Shown: piece after piece, positions 1 to 10,933 of the stretch
How positions within the stretch are numbered: the first letter of the stretch is position 1
Layout: the number at the start of each line of letters is the position of its first letter
Source: Aurantiacibacter spongiae
GTDB taxonomy: Bacteria > Pseudomonadota > Alphaproteobacteria > Sphingomonadales > Sphingomonadaceae
Direction: 5' to 3'
Assembly (NCBI RefSeq): GCF_003815535.1
Contig: NZ_RPFZ01000001.1
Location: 2,170,001 to 2,234,000, forward strand
Length of the DNA: 64,000 nucleotides
Made by a program: the position numbers and the translations under genes
Notes under the pieces: generated by a model
Told to the model about the DNA's origin: nothing
The model's database searches: none
Seen by the model: the letters and a program-made list of their open reading frames with translations, nothing else

Positions 1-35
1 TTCGACAGGCGCATGAAAATTTCGGTCCGGCGACG

Positions 36-63
36 CTTGTGTTGCCCATGTGCAACACTATCT
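36..63 (+). promoter_or_regulatory. Sigma-32 (RpoH) type heat-shock promoter of clpB
   Basis: CTTG at 36-39 is followed after exactly 17 bases by ACTATCT at 57-63. This fits the alphaproteobacterial RpoH pattern CTTG-N17/18-CYTATNT with one mismatch in the second element. The expected transcript start near 70 leaves a short leader before the clpB start at 95. ClpB is a classic RpoH target, so position and function agree. The match was read by eye and no scoring was done. Confidence 0.65.
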
Positions 64-94
64 GACAACGGATTTCGACAGACGAGGTCACGAC

Positions 95-2674
<2,580 letters not shown>

Positions 2675-2720
2675 GACACCGGCCCGCCGCGCCCCGGCCG
2701 GGCGTCGGGGTTCCCGACAA

Positions 2721-2751
2721 TTCGACCAACGGCTCCTAGCTTTCGACCAAC
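2721..2751 (+). repeat. Pair of 10-bp direct repeats upstream of the TonB receptor
   Basis: TTCGACCAAC occurs at 2721-2730 and again at 2742-2751, exactly 21 bases apart, or about two helical turns. The pair directly precedes the CRP-like palindrome at 2754-2769. Same-face spacing suggests a binding site for a tandem-bound regulator, but no matching family is recognised. Confidence 0.45.
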
Positions 2752-2753
2752 TG

Positions 2754-2769
2754 TGTGATTTTGGTCACA
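2754..2769. promoter_or_regulatory. CRP/FNR-type operator, TGTGA-N6-TCACA
   Basis: The sequence reads TGTGATTTTGGTCACA, an exact match to the canonical CRP half-sites with the 6-base spacer. It lies 184 bases before the start codon of the TonB-dependent receptor. A TTGACA -35-like hexamer follows at 2796-2801, with only a weak -10. If that hexamer is used, the operator would be centred near -70, a typical class I activator position. Which CRP-family protein binds is unknown. Confidence 0.6.
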
Positions 2770-2952
2770 TCTGTTACAAAACGAATAAACCGCGTTTGAC
2801 AGGGCGGCCCCGTGTCATGCAGTCAAGGTTCATCCGCAAAGGATCGGGGACTCTTCGTAAATTGCCGCTTGATTCGAGCCGGTTGGCCGGAATCTGATCA
2901 TGCCGGGTCGCACGAGAGCTTCGATCCCCAACGTGATGGGGCTGGAGCTAAC

Positions 2953-5900
2953 ATGAAAAAAGTACATACCAAGTATCTGACGGGTCTCGCGGTTTCCGTA
3001 TCCGCGATGGCCATGGTCGCGGGTGCGCCCGCCTATGCGCAGGACACCGACGACGAGTGCGAGGTCAACGCGCAGGGCCAGGCTGACGAGGATTGCGAAC
3101 AGCCGGTCCGCGCCGACGGCGTGGTATCCGACGATGCCGGCGATCTCACGCCCGTGGTCGATTCGAATCCGGGCGCCTATGGCGAAGTCAACAATGACGG
3201 CGCGATCGTCGTCACGGGTTCGCGTATCCGCCAGGACACCTACAGCAGCATTTCGCCGCTCCAGGTCCTCTCGACCGAAGCCGAGCGCGACGTCGGTAAC
3301 TTCGATGCCGCGCAGATCCTGCAGCGTTCCGAAGCGGCCGCCGGTACGCAGATCGATGCGACCTTCCAGGGCTTCGTGCTGAACAACGGTCCGGGTTCGC
3401 AGACGCTCGACCTTCGTGGCCTGGGTGCCGACCGCACGCTGCTGCTCGTCAACGGCCGCCGCCTGGCGCCGGCCGGCGTGGAAGGCGCGCCGACCAACCC
3501 GTCGATCAACCTGATCCCGGCGTCGCTCGTGGCGCGCTACGACCTGCTGCTCGACGGTGCGTCCTCGGTCTACGGTTCGGACGCGGTTGCGGGCGTGGGT
3601 AACATCATCCTGCGCACCGATATCGACGGTGTCGAACTGTTCGCCAGCGGCAACATCAACGAGCAGGGCGGCGGCGACGACTACACGCTCTCGGCTGCCT
3701 ACGGTAAGACCTTCGATCGCGGCTTCTTCGGCATCGGTTTCGAATATTCGAAGCGTGACGAGGTCCGCATCGGCGACCGCGACTTCCTGTCGGGTTGCAA
3801 CACCAACTACGAAATCGACCAGGACGGCAACATCTACACGGTCGGCGTCGCCGACAACGCCAACACCCTGGCCGACAGCGGCGGCACGATTCAGGAGCGC
3901 ACCACGCCCTGCAAGATCGAGGCCGCGGTTCGTCGCATCATTCCGGGCGGCAACCTGTTCTTCGGCTCGATCTACGCCGATCCGACCGTCTACGATTCGA
4001 CCGGTCAGGCCGGCAACACCGGCATTCCGGGCTTCAGCGATGCGTTCGACGCGTTCGGTGATCCGGTCGACCGCAACGGTGACGGCTTCCTCGATGTCGA
4101 CTTCACCCAGGTCTCGCGCAACGGCACCGACCTGACGCCGTCGTTCATCAGTCCCCAGGATCTGTACAACGTCATGGCGTATGGCGAGTACGAACTCGGC
4201 ACGAGCCTGAACATCACCCCGTTCTTCGAGGCCAATTACAGCCGGTCCGAAGTGTCTGCGCGCAGCACCGTGCCGCAGCTGTTCCCCTACGTTCCGGCGA
4301 ACAACCAGTTCAACCCGTGTAACTTCATCGACAACCCCAACGGTGTCGATTGCGCCGCGGCACAGAACCAGTTCGACGGCCTTGATACCTATGCCGGCGG
4401 TGATTACGCGCTGCCCGAGGGCGTGCGTTACGTCGTGCGACCGGTGGTATCGGTCCGTGGCGATCGCAGCTTCGTCGAGACCACTCTCGAACAGTACCGC
4501 GGTGTCCTTGGCGTGCGCGGCGACCTGCCGTTCATCAATGACAGCTGGACCTTCGAGGTTTCGGGCGTCTATTCGCGCTCGATCGGCAAGTCCTCGCGTG
4601 CCGGTATCCGCGGCGATCGCCTGGCGCTCGCTCTCGGCATCGACCCGACTTCGGCGCAGGGCGTGAATGCGGCCAGCCCCGTCGTCCTCCCGGGCGGTGC
4701 GTGCGCTACCAGCGGCTTCCAGAACCCGGACATCCTGCAGCCCGACGTGGTCGACGGCTGTGTTCCGGTGAACCTGTTCGCCCCGTCGCTGTACGATCAG
4801 GCCGTGGGCGACTTCGCCACGCAGGCCGAGCGTGACTACCTGTTCGATTCGCGTGACTTCGACACGGTCTACGAACAGACGGTCATCTCCGCCTACACCA
4901 CGGGCGACATCGTCGAGCTTCCGGCCGGACCGCTTTCGGTCGTGGTCGGCGGTGAATACCGCTACGACAAGCTGGACTCCCAGCCCGATGCCGTCGCGGC
5001 TCAGGGTCTGTTCTTCGGCTACTTCGCAGACCAGGGCGGCGAGGGTAACAAGTACATCCTCGAAGGGTTCGGCGAGGTGAACCTGCCGGTCTTCTCCAAC
5101 GACTTCCTGGGCGATTTCGAGGTTAACGCCTCGGGCCGCATCAGTAAGGACGAGTACTACGGCACGAACGAGACCTATTCGCTCAAGGGCGGCTGGCGTC
5201 CGGTTCCGGCCGTGCTGCTGAAGATCAGCTACGGCACGTCGTTCCGCGCTCCGAACCTGCGTGAGAACTTCCTGGCCGGTCAGTCGGGCTTCGGTGGCCT
5301 CACCGATCCCTGCGCCGTGCCGTCGGATGCGTTCTTCCCGCTCGGTGGCGGTTACAGCGCGGCCGATGATAACCGCGACCAGCAGGTTCTGGAAAACTGC
5401 CGCCGCGAGGGTCGCGACCCGACCCGCGTGGGTATCGACTCGGGTGGCTCGAACACGGTTCAGGTTCCCAGCGTCGAGATTACCTCGGGCGGTAGCCTCG
5501 ATCTCGATCCGGAAACCTCGACCTCGCTTACCGCCGGCGTCGCCGTCAGCGAGAGCTACGGCAATTTCGACTTCGCGTTCAACTTCAACTATTTCGACAT
5601 CCAGGTTGAAGGTGCCATCGCGGAGCCGACCGGTCAGTTCGTGGTCAACCAGTGCTTCCTGCGCGACGACGGCGTCCGCAGCAACTACTGCGACTCGATC
5701 GACTACGACACCGATCCGGCCAGCCGCCAGCTCATCACCGACGTGTTCGCGGGCTTCGTGAACATCAACGAAGAGAACGTGAAGGGCATCGATCTTAACG
5801 CGAACTTCGGGTACGATCTCGGCTTCGGCGGGGAAATCGTCGATCTCGGCCTCAACATCCGGGCGAACCACCTGATCGAGCGTAGCAGCACGCTGCTGGA

Positions 5901-6396
5901 CGATCAGGGCAACGCGGTGTTCGACGACGTTGCCGGCGAATTCGGCTTCCCGTCCTGGACGGGCCGGGCGACCGCGACGATCGGCTACAAGGACCTCACC
6001 CTGAGCTGGCAGACCCGCTACATCGGCGAAGTCGCTCAGGATCCGGCCGGCGTGGACGCGTTCTCGGATGCGTTCGGCAACGGTCCGGATGGTGAGCCGA
6101 CCGGCTTCATCAGCGACACCTGCACCGGCGGCGGATCGCCGAACGGCGTGGTCGAGGGCGACGGACGGTTCTGCCGCGACGTCGGCTTCGCGGACGACTA
6201 CTTCGTCCACACCGTGTCGCTGCGCTACGAGTTCAACGACGACATCACGCTGCGTGCCGGTGTGACCAACGTGTTCGACAAGAAGCCGCCGCTGATCGAC
6301 ACCGACGAAGTGTTCGGTATCTCGAACACCCCGATCGGCAACGGCTATGACTTCGATGGTCGCGAGTATTTCGGATCGATCAGCGTTCGCTTCTGA
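2953..6396 (+). CDS. TonB-dependent outer-membrane receptor
   Basis: 1147-residue outer-membrane receptor that takes up a substrate using TonB/ExbBD energy. It has a signal peptide (residues 1-30, cleaving after AYAQ), a TonB-box/plug start IVVTGSR at about 85-91, a plug domain with the NGRR motif, and a long beta barrel ending in aromatic SVRF. The length is typical of the large sphingomonad receptors. Start: ATG at 2953, which begins the signal peptide; longer in-frame starts would add an untypical leader. Codons such as CGT, GGT and GTT are commoner than in neighbouring genes, suggesting strong expression. The ligand cannot be read from sequence; a CRP-type site upstream hints at carbon-linked control. 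A strong terminator follows. Confidence 0.93.
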   Translation: MKKVHTKYLTGLAVSVSAMAMVAGAPAYAQDTDDECEVNAQGQADEDCEQPVRADGVVSDDAGDLTPVVDSNPGAYGEVNNDGAIVVTGSRIRQDTYSSISPLQVLSTEAERDVGNFDAAQILQRSEAAAGTQIDATFQGFVLNNGPGSQTLDLRGLGADRTLLLVNGRRLAPAGVEGAPTNPSINLIPASLVARYDLLLDGASSVYGSDAVAGVGNIILRTDIDGVELFASGNINEQGGGDDYTLSAAYGKTFDRGFFGIGFEYSKRDEVRIGDRDFLSGCNTNYEIDQDGNIYTVGVADNANTLADSGGTIQERTTPCKIEAAVRRIIPGGNLFFGSIYADPTVYDSTGQAGNTGIPGFSDAFDAFGDPVDRNGDGFLDVDFTQVSRNGTDLTPSFISPQDLYNVMAYGEYELGTSLNITPFFEANYSRSEVSARSTVPQLFPYVPANNQFNPCNFIDNPNGVDCAAAQNQFDGLDTYAGGDYALPEGVRYVVRPVVSVRGDRSFVETTLEQYRGVLGVRGDLPFINDSWTFEVSGVYSRSIGKSSRAGIRGDRLALALGIDPTSAQGVNAASPVVLPGGACATSGFQNPDILQPDVVDGCVPVNLFAPSLYDQAVGDFATQAERDYLFDSRDFDTVYEQTVISAYTTGDIVELPAGPLSVVVGGEYRYDKLDSQPDAVAAQGLFFGYFADQGGEGNKYILEGFGEVNLPVFSNDFLGDFEVNASGRISKDEYYGTNETYSLKGGWRPVPAVLLKISYGTSFRAPNLRENFLAGQSGFGGLTDPCAVPSDAFFPLGGGYSAADDNRDQQVLENCRREGRDPTRVGIDSGGSNTVQVPSVEITSGGSLDLDPETSTSLTAGVAVSESYGNFDFAFNFNYFDIQVEGAIAEPTGQFVVNQCFLRDDGVRSNYCDSIDYDTDPASRQLITDVFAGFVNINEENVKGIDLNANFGYDLGFGGEIVDLGLNIRANHLIERSSTLLDDQGNAVFDDVAGEFGFPSWTGRATATIGYKDLTLSWQTRYIGEVAQDPAGVDAFSDAFGNGPDGEPTGFISDTCTGGGSPNGVVEGDGRFCRDVGFADDYFVHTVSLRYEFNDDITLRAGVTNVFDKKPPLIDTDEVFGISNTPIGNGYDFDGREYFGSISVRF

Positions 6397-6429
6397 TCCT
6401 GAAAGACAAGCGATCCCGAAAGGGAAACG

Positions 6430-6465
6430 GGGGCTCCGCGACTTCGGTCGCGGGGCCCCTTTTCT
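6430..6465 (+). terminator. Rho-independent terminator after the TonB receptor
   Basis: Arms GGGGCTCCGCGAC (6430-6442) and GTCGCGGGGCCCC (6447-6459) pair along 13 positions with one G-T pair, close on a TTCG tetraloop, and are followed by TTTTCTT. This is a textbook intrinsic terminator about 35 bases after the receptor stop codon. Confidence 0.92.
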
Positions 6466-6563
6466 TAAGGGCGGTTGCCTACCGCTTCGCTTGACCGCCG
6501 GGGGAGGGGGACTAAGAGCAAGGCCTCCCGTTTGCGCCGTTCCATCCATCGAGAGGCTTCTTC

Positions 6564-7346
6564 ATGCAGATCGACAGTTCGACCCCCGCCATCGTCACCG
6601 GGGGTGCTTCGGGCCTGGGCGAGGCGACCGCCCGCGCGCTTGCCGAGAGGGGTGCGAAGGTGGCGCTGTTCGATCTCAACGAGGAGCGCGGCGAAAGCGT
6701 CGCCAGGGAACTCGGCGGTATCTTCTGCAAGGTCGACGTCGCTGACGAGGCATCGGTCGAGGCGGGCTTTACCCGGGCGCGCGAAGAGCATGGCGAGGCG
6801 CGCATCCTGGTTTGCTGCGCCGGCATCGCCACGGTCGGGAAGACCGCCCGCCGCGATCGCGATACCGGAGAGATCTCCCATCTCGACATCGACGTCTTCC
6901 GCAAGACCGTGACCATCAACCTGCTCGGCACCTTCACCTGCATTGCGAAGGCGGCGGCGGGGATGATGGCGCTCGAACCGCGCGAGGACGGGGAGCGCGG
7001 CGCGATCGTGTGCACCGCTTCCGTGGCGGCGCAGGACGGGCAGATCGGCCAGGTTTCCTATTCCGCCTCGAAGGCGGGCGTCGCCGGAATGACCCTGCCG
7101 ATCGCGCGGGATCTGATGGGCGAGGGTATTCGCATCAACACCATTCTGCCCGGCATCTTCGAAACGCCGATGATGGCCGGCCTGCCCGAGAAGGCGCAGG
7201 CCTCGCTGGCCGAGAGCATTCCCTTTCCCAAGCGCCTGGGGCGGGCCGGCGAGTACGCGCAACTCGCCACCTTCCTGATCGAGACCATCTACATGAATGC
7301 CGCCACGGTGCGGCTCGACGGTGCGATCCGCATGGGTCCGCGCTGA
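6564..7346 (+). CDS. Short-chain dehydrogenase/reductase (3-hydroxyacyl-CoA dehydrogenase type 2-like)
   Basis: 260-residue classical SDR with the cofactor motif TGGASGLG at residues 12-19, Asp after the second strand (favouring NAD), Ser153 and the YSASK catalytic motif at 166-170. The C-terminal half (NTILPGIFETPMM) and length resemble type II 3-hydroxyacyl-CoA dehydrogenases (HSD10-like), which act in fatty acid or branched-chain amino acid breakdown. The exact substrate is inference. It ends one base before the MTA phosphorylase start, so the two are probably cotranscribed. Confidence 0.85.
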   Translation: MQIDSSTPAIVTGGASGLGEATARALAERGAKVALFDLNEERGESVARELGGIFCKVDVADEASVEAGFTRAREEHGEARILVCCAGIATVGKTARRDRDTGEISHLDIDVFRKTVTINLLGTFTCIAKAAAGMMALEPREDGERGAIVCTASVAAQDGQIGQVSYSASKAGVAGMTLPIARDLMGEGIRINTILPGIFETPMMAGLPEKAQASLAESIPFPKRLGRAGEYAQLATFLIETIYMNAATVRLDGAIRMGPR

Positions 7347-7347
7347 C

Positions 7348-8244
7348 ATGGCGAAGGCCGGCGCGCCCTGGCATATCGGCGTCATCGGCGGCTCGGGTCT
7401 CTACGAGCCCGGCGCGCTGGACGAGATGCAGGAAATCGCGGTCGGGTCCGCCTTCGGGGAGCCGTCCGGCCCCGTCGTGACCGGCATGCTCGGCGGCGTG
7501 CGCTTCACCTTCATCGCCCGCCACGGTGCGGGCCACCGCCTGTCGCCCTCGCACGTGAATTACCGCGCCAATATCGACGTGCTCAAGCGCTGCGGCGTGA
7601 CCGACATTCTCGCCGTTTCGGCTATCGGCAGCCTGGCGGAAGAGATCGCGCCCGGGGCGTTCGTCGTCATCGACCAGCTGATCGACCGGACGACGGGGCG
7701 CGAGCGAAGTTTCTTCGGGGAAGGCATGGTCGCCCACGTCCCGCTCGCCGATCCGGTCTGCCCGCGCCTGTCGCGCCACGCGCTCAAGGCGGCGAAAAAG
7801 GCCGGCGCCGCCGTGCATGACGGCGGAACCTATGTCGCGATAGAGGGACCGCAATTCTCGACCCGCGCGGAAAGCCTGCTCTACCGGCAGTGGGGCGCGC
7901 AGGTCATCGGCATGACCGCCATGCCCGAAGCGCGGCTCGCGCGGGAGGCTGAGCTGCCCTACGCGCTGGTGGGCATGGTTACGGATTACGATTGCTGGCG
8001 GGAGAACAGCGACGTTGACGTGGCGGACATCCTGGAAACCATGCGCGCCAATGCCGAGACCGCCCGCGCCATGCTGGGCGAGTTCGCGACCATCCTGCCG
8101 AAGACCCGCTCCGCCAGCCCGATCGACACGGGCCTCGATACCGCCATCGTGACCCCACGGGAACGCTGGGACGTGGCCGCCACCACCCGCCTGGATGCCG
8201 TCGCGGGGCGACTGATCGAGCGGTTTCCTCGCGCAAAGGGCTGA
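7348..8244 (+). CDS. mtnP: S-methyl-5'-thioadenosine phosphorylase
   Basis: 298-residue purine nucleoside phosphorylase family enzyme that splits methylthioadenosine with phosphate into adenine and methylthioribose-1-phosphate, feeding methionine salvage. Visible are the N-terminal GVIGGSGLYEPG phosphate-binding region, the RHG motif (FIARHGAGH), and the central block with EGPQFSTRAES followed by GMTAMPEA, typical of MTAP. An upstream in-frame ATG at 7297 would overlap the SDR; the ATG at 7348, one base after the SDR stop, gives the normal N terminus. Confidence 0.93.
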   Translation: MAKAGAPWHIGVIGGSGLYEPGALDEMQEIAVGSAFGEPSGPVVTGMLGGVRFTFIARHGAGHRLSPSHVNYRANIDVLKRCGVTDILAVSAIGSLAEEIAPGAFVVIDQLIDRTTGRERSFFGEGMVAHVPLADPVCPRLSRHALKAAKKAGAAVHDGGTYVAIEGPQFSTRAESLLYRQWGAQVIGMTAMPEARLAREAELPYALVGMVTDYDCWRENSDVDVADILETMRANAETARAMLGEFATILPKTRSASPIDTGLDTAIVTPRERWDVAATTRLDAVAGRLIERFPRAKG

Positions 8245-8291
8245 CGCGGGCGACGTAAACTTGCCAAACCGGGCGAAATCCCGCAAGCTTG

Positions 8292-8303
8292 TTGCATATG
8301 CAA
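8292..8303. promoter_or_regulatory. Perfect 12-bp palindrome overlapping the marR start codon
   Basis: TTGCATATGCAA is fully self-complementary, and the ATG at 8298 lies in its right half. MarR-family dimers bind such palindromes and commonly repress their own gene, so this is a likely autoregulatory operator. Binding at the start codon could also block ribosome access or elongating polymerase. Inferred from symmetry and position only. Confidence 0.6.
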
Positions 8304-8792
8304 CCGAACACGCCCCTTGCCGATTTTCTCCCCTACCAGCTCTCCCTTGCCTCGAACGCGGTGAGCGGTCGCATCGCGCTGGAATATCGCAACCGCTGGG
8401 GGCTGGGAATACCGGAGTGGCGGGTCATGGCGGTTCTGGGGGATTGCGGCGCCCTGACGCAGCGCGATCTCACCCGGCGCACGCTGATGGACAAGGTGGC
8501 CGTGAATCGCGCGTGCAAGGGGCTGGAGGAACGCGATCTGGCGCATCGCACACCCAACGAACAGGACGGCCGATCCCACCTGCTGGACCTGACGCCAGCG
8601 GGCCGGGCCATGCATGACGAGATCATGCCGCTGGCGCTCGCGATGGAGCGGCAGTTGTTCGACGGCTTTTCGAGCGACGAGCTCGACCTGTTCCGGTCCC
8701 TCCTGCAACGGGCGCGCCAGCGATCCGAGGATCTGCTGGGAGACGAGCTGGACCAGGACGCGGCGGATGGAGAAGCCTTCGGCGTGAAGTAG
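8298..8792 (+). CDS. MarR family transcriptional regulator
   Basis: 164-residue winged-helix regulator. The MarR core is seen at about residues 25-120: WRVMAVLGDCGALTQRDL (first helices), TLMDKVAVNRACKGLEERDL (recognition helix) and the wing RTPNEQDGRSHLLDLT. The start is the ATG at 8298; two TTG codons just upstream are less likely. No Cys sensor motif stands out, and the ligand is unknown. A perfect palindrome sits at the start codon. A bidirectional terminator separates it from the Tad genes, so it is probably autonomous. Confidence 0.9.
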   Translation: MQPNTPLADFLPYQLSLASNAVSGRIALEYRNRWGLGIPEWRVMAVLGDCGALTQRDLTRRTLMDKVAVNRACKGLEERDLAHRTPNEQDGRSHLLDLTPAGRAMHDEIMPLALAMERQLFDGFSSDELDLFRSLLQRARQRSEDLLGDELDQDAADGEAFGVK

Positions 8793-8814
8793 CGGTAGGG
8801 CTGGCGACACGCAG

Positions 8815-8852
8815 GAAAAAGCCCCGCCCGGGTCGCACCGGGCGGGGCTTTT
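8815..8852. terminator. Bidirectional rho-independent terminator between marR and tadC
   Basis: Eleven-base perfect arms, GCCCCGCCCGG (8821-8831) and CCGGGCGGGGC (8838-8848), enclose a 6-base loop and are flanked by AAAAA on the left and TTTT on the right. It can therefore terminate both the marR transcript (plus) and the Tad operon (minus). Confidence 0.92.
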
Positions 8853-8877
8853 CGTTGCGGACCGGCCGGCCTTCGCC

Positions 8878-9906
8878 CTAGTGACTGCCGGGGCCGTCGC
8901 CGGAGAAGGCGTCGGCGATGGAGCAGGCGGCCGGGCCGAGGATGACGATGAACAGCACCGGCAGGATGAACAGGATCAGCGGCACGGTCATGATCGCGGG
9001 CAGGCGCGCGGCCTTTTCCTCGGCGCGCATCATGCGCTCGTTGCGGAATTCGGCGGACAGGACGCGCAACGCGCTGGCGAGCGGGGTGCCGTAGCGTTCT
9101 GTCTGGATCATCGTCGTCACCACCCCGCGCACCGCATCGAGATCGACCCGGTAGGCGAGGTTTTCGAACGCCTGGCGCCGTTCGGTGAGGAAGGACAGTT
9201 CGATCGCGGTCAGGGCGAATTCGTCCCCCAGTTCCGGGTAGGCGCGGCCCAGTTCCTTGGCGACGCGGTTGAAGGCGGCGTCGACGGTCAGGCCCGCCTC
9301 GGCACAGATCACCAGCAGGTCGAGCGCGTCCGGCAGCCCCTTCTGGATGGCCTTTGTGCGCTTGTTGGCGATGTTCTTGAGATAGGTTTCCGGTCCCTTG
9401 TAACCCGCGACAACCAGCGCGGCGAAACCCATGAAACGCTTGAAACTGCCCCATTCGGGGAAGGTGTCGGTCCAGTAGAACACGACGATGCCGAGCAGGC
9501 CGAGCACGACGGGCAGCACCATGCGCGCGAAGATGACGACGATCGCCATTTCCTTGTTGCGGAAGCCCGCCTGCGCCAGCTTCTGCTGGATCAGCTTGAC
9601 CTGGCTTTCCTGCAGGACTTTCATGCCCTGCAGCGTGTCCTTCATCTTCTCTGTCGTGTCGGTCTTGCGCACCAGCGACTGGCGCTTGCGGGCCGACTGG
9701 GTCAGCATCCCGGTCTTCAGTTCGGAGCGGCGCGCGTTCAGCGCCTTCACCCGCTTCGCCATCGGATCCTTCACCGTCACCGCCGCGTAGATGGCAAAGA
9801 CGGTGGCCAGGGCGGCGATCCCGGCAAGGATCGTGCCGACGAGGATGACGTCGACGCCCAGAAGGGTCGGTCCGGGCGCGGAAGCGGTCATGAGAAGGTC
9901 AAGCAT
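8878..9906 (-). CDS. tadC: Tad pilus inner-membrane protein TadC (T2SSF domain)
   Basis: 342-residue polytopic membrane protein of the type II secretion F family, one of the two inner-membrane platform subunits of the Tad/Flp pilus machine. There are an N-terminal membrane segment, a cytosolic loop, a pair of membrane segments (VVIFARMVLPVVLGLLGIVVFY), the T2SSF helical bundle with GLPDALDLLVICAEAGL, and a C-terminal membrane helix. The start is the ATG at 9906 rather than an upstream in-frame ATG that overlaps tadB. It is the last gene of the Tad operon, ending at a strong terminator. Confidence 0.92.
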   Translation of the reverse strand: MLDLLMTASAPGPTLLGVDVILVGTILAGIAALATVFAIYAAVTVKDPMAKRVKALNARRSELKTGMLTQSARKRQSLVRKTDTTEKMKDTLQGMKVLQESQVKLIQQKLAQAGFRNKEMAIVVIFARMVLPVVLGLLGIVVFYWTDTFPEWGSFKRFMGFAALVVAGYKGPETYLKNIANKRTKAIQKGLPDALDLLVICAEAGLTVDAAFNRVAKELGRAYPELGDEFALTAIELSFLTERRQAFENLAYRVDLDAVRGVVTTMIQTERYGTPLASALRVLSAEFRNERMMRAEEKAARLPAIMTVPLILFILPVLFIVILGPAACSIADAFSGDGPGSH

Positions 9907-9922
9907 TGTCTCGTTTCCTCGC

Positions 9923-10894
9923 TCAGATCTCGAAGCTGACCATCTTGGCCATGATGAAGGCGCCAATGCTCATCCACACGAGCCCGCCCAGGCCGGTGAT
10001 GATGAGCCGGTCGTCGGTGAAGAAGCCACCGATGTAGCTGGGGTTGATCCAGTAGATCATGCCGAACACGATGAAGGGCAGGGCGCCCACGATATAGGCG
10101 GAGGCCTTGGATTCGGAGCTCATCGCCTTGATCTTCAGCTTCATCTGCGCGCGCTTGCGCAGCACGTCGGCAAGGTTCGACAGCGTTTCGGCGAGGTTGC
10201 CGCCCGTCTCGCGCTGAATGGCGAGGGTGATGACGAAGAACTGGAATTCCGCGGTGCCCAGCTTGTCGGCCGTTTCCTGCAGCGCTTCTTCCATCGTGCG
10301 ACCGATCTTGATGCGCTCCACGACGGCGCGGAATTCGGCGCCGACCGGGCCGGGGACTTCCTGCGCGACGACGGCCAGCGTTTCCGCGACGGGCAGACCG
10401 GACCGAAGTCCGCGGACCAGCAATTCGATGCCGTCCGGAAACTTGGCGTTGAAGTCGTTGGTGCGCTTCTTGATGAAGAAGCTGACGACCATGTGCGGCA
10501 GACCCGCGCCGACCAGCACGCCGATGCCGAGCGCCAGCAGCGCCGCGCCCGTCTGCAGATAGACGAGGGCTGCGATAGCGATCGCGAGACCGACGGAGGC
10601 GTACATGTACTGGGTGATGGTCCATGCCCGGCCCGACCGGTCCAGCCGTACCGCGAGCGCCTGGATGCGCGAGCCGGAGCCGGCCTTCACGAACTGCGAG
10701 GGCTTGCGCGCGGCGATCGCCTTCTTGAGCTGGCTCTCGACCTTGTCCTTGGTGCTTTCGGAATGGCGGTAGCGCAGCGCCTCCAGGCGCCGCTGCCCTT
10801 CCTTTGCCGGGGACTTGCCGTTCACCAGCACGTAGCCCAGGATCATCAGGCCCATCAGGCCGCCACCTACGAGCAGTAGCTGGATGATGTTCAT
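9923..10894 (-). CDS. tadB: Tad pilus inner-membrane protein TadB (T2SSF domain)
   Basis: 323-residue partner of TadC in the inner-membrane platform of the Tad pilus. It has an N-terminal membrane helix (about residues 3-24), two central membrane segments, a T2SSF domain (FPDGIELLVRGLRSGLPV) and C-terminal membrane helices. The spacing to tadC is 16 bases, so the two are cotranscribed. Upstream lies an 88-base gap with a large hairpin instead of the usual cpaF ATPase gene. Confidence 0.93.
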   Translation of the reverse strand: MNIIQLLLVGGGLMGLMILGYVLVNGKSPAKEGQRRLEALRYRHSESTKDKVESQLKKAIAARKPSQFVKAGSGSRIQALAVRLDRSGRAWTITQYMYASVGLAIAIAALVYLQTGAALLALGIGVLVGAGLPHMVVSFFIKKRTNDFNAKFPDGIELLVRGLRSGLPVAETLAVVAQEVPGPVGAEFRAVVERIKIGRTMEEALQETADKLGTAEFQFFVITLAIQRETGGNLAETLSNLADVLRKRAQMKLKIKAMSSESKASAYIVGALPFIVFGMIYWINPSYIGGFFTDDRLIITGLGGLVWMSIGAFIMAKMVSFEI

Positions 10895-10933
10895 GTCTGG
10901 CCCTTCCTAATCCTGATTTGCGTGCGTGACGTC

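Noticed and set aside
39-58. Inverted repeat GTGTTGC-N6-GCAACAC before clpB as a CIRCE/HrcA operator
   Set aside because: It does not match the CIRCE consensus (TTAGCACTC-N9-GAGTGCTAA) and overlaps the better supported RpoH promoter; kept only as a side note.
2704-2718. GTCGGG-GTT-CCCGAC as clpB terminator
   Set aside because: A perfect 6-bp stem, but it is short and followed by AATTCG rather than a T-run, so it is not supported as a terminator.
2830-6549. Open frame of about 1240 codons antisense to the TonB receptor
   Set aside because: It mirrors the receptor codon pattern, has no family features or ribosome site, and such long antisense frames are common in GC-rich genes.
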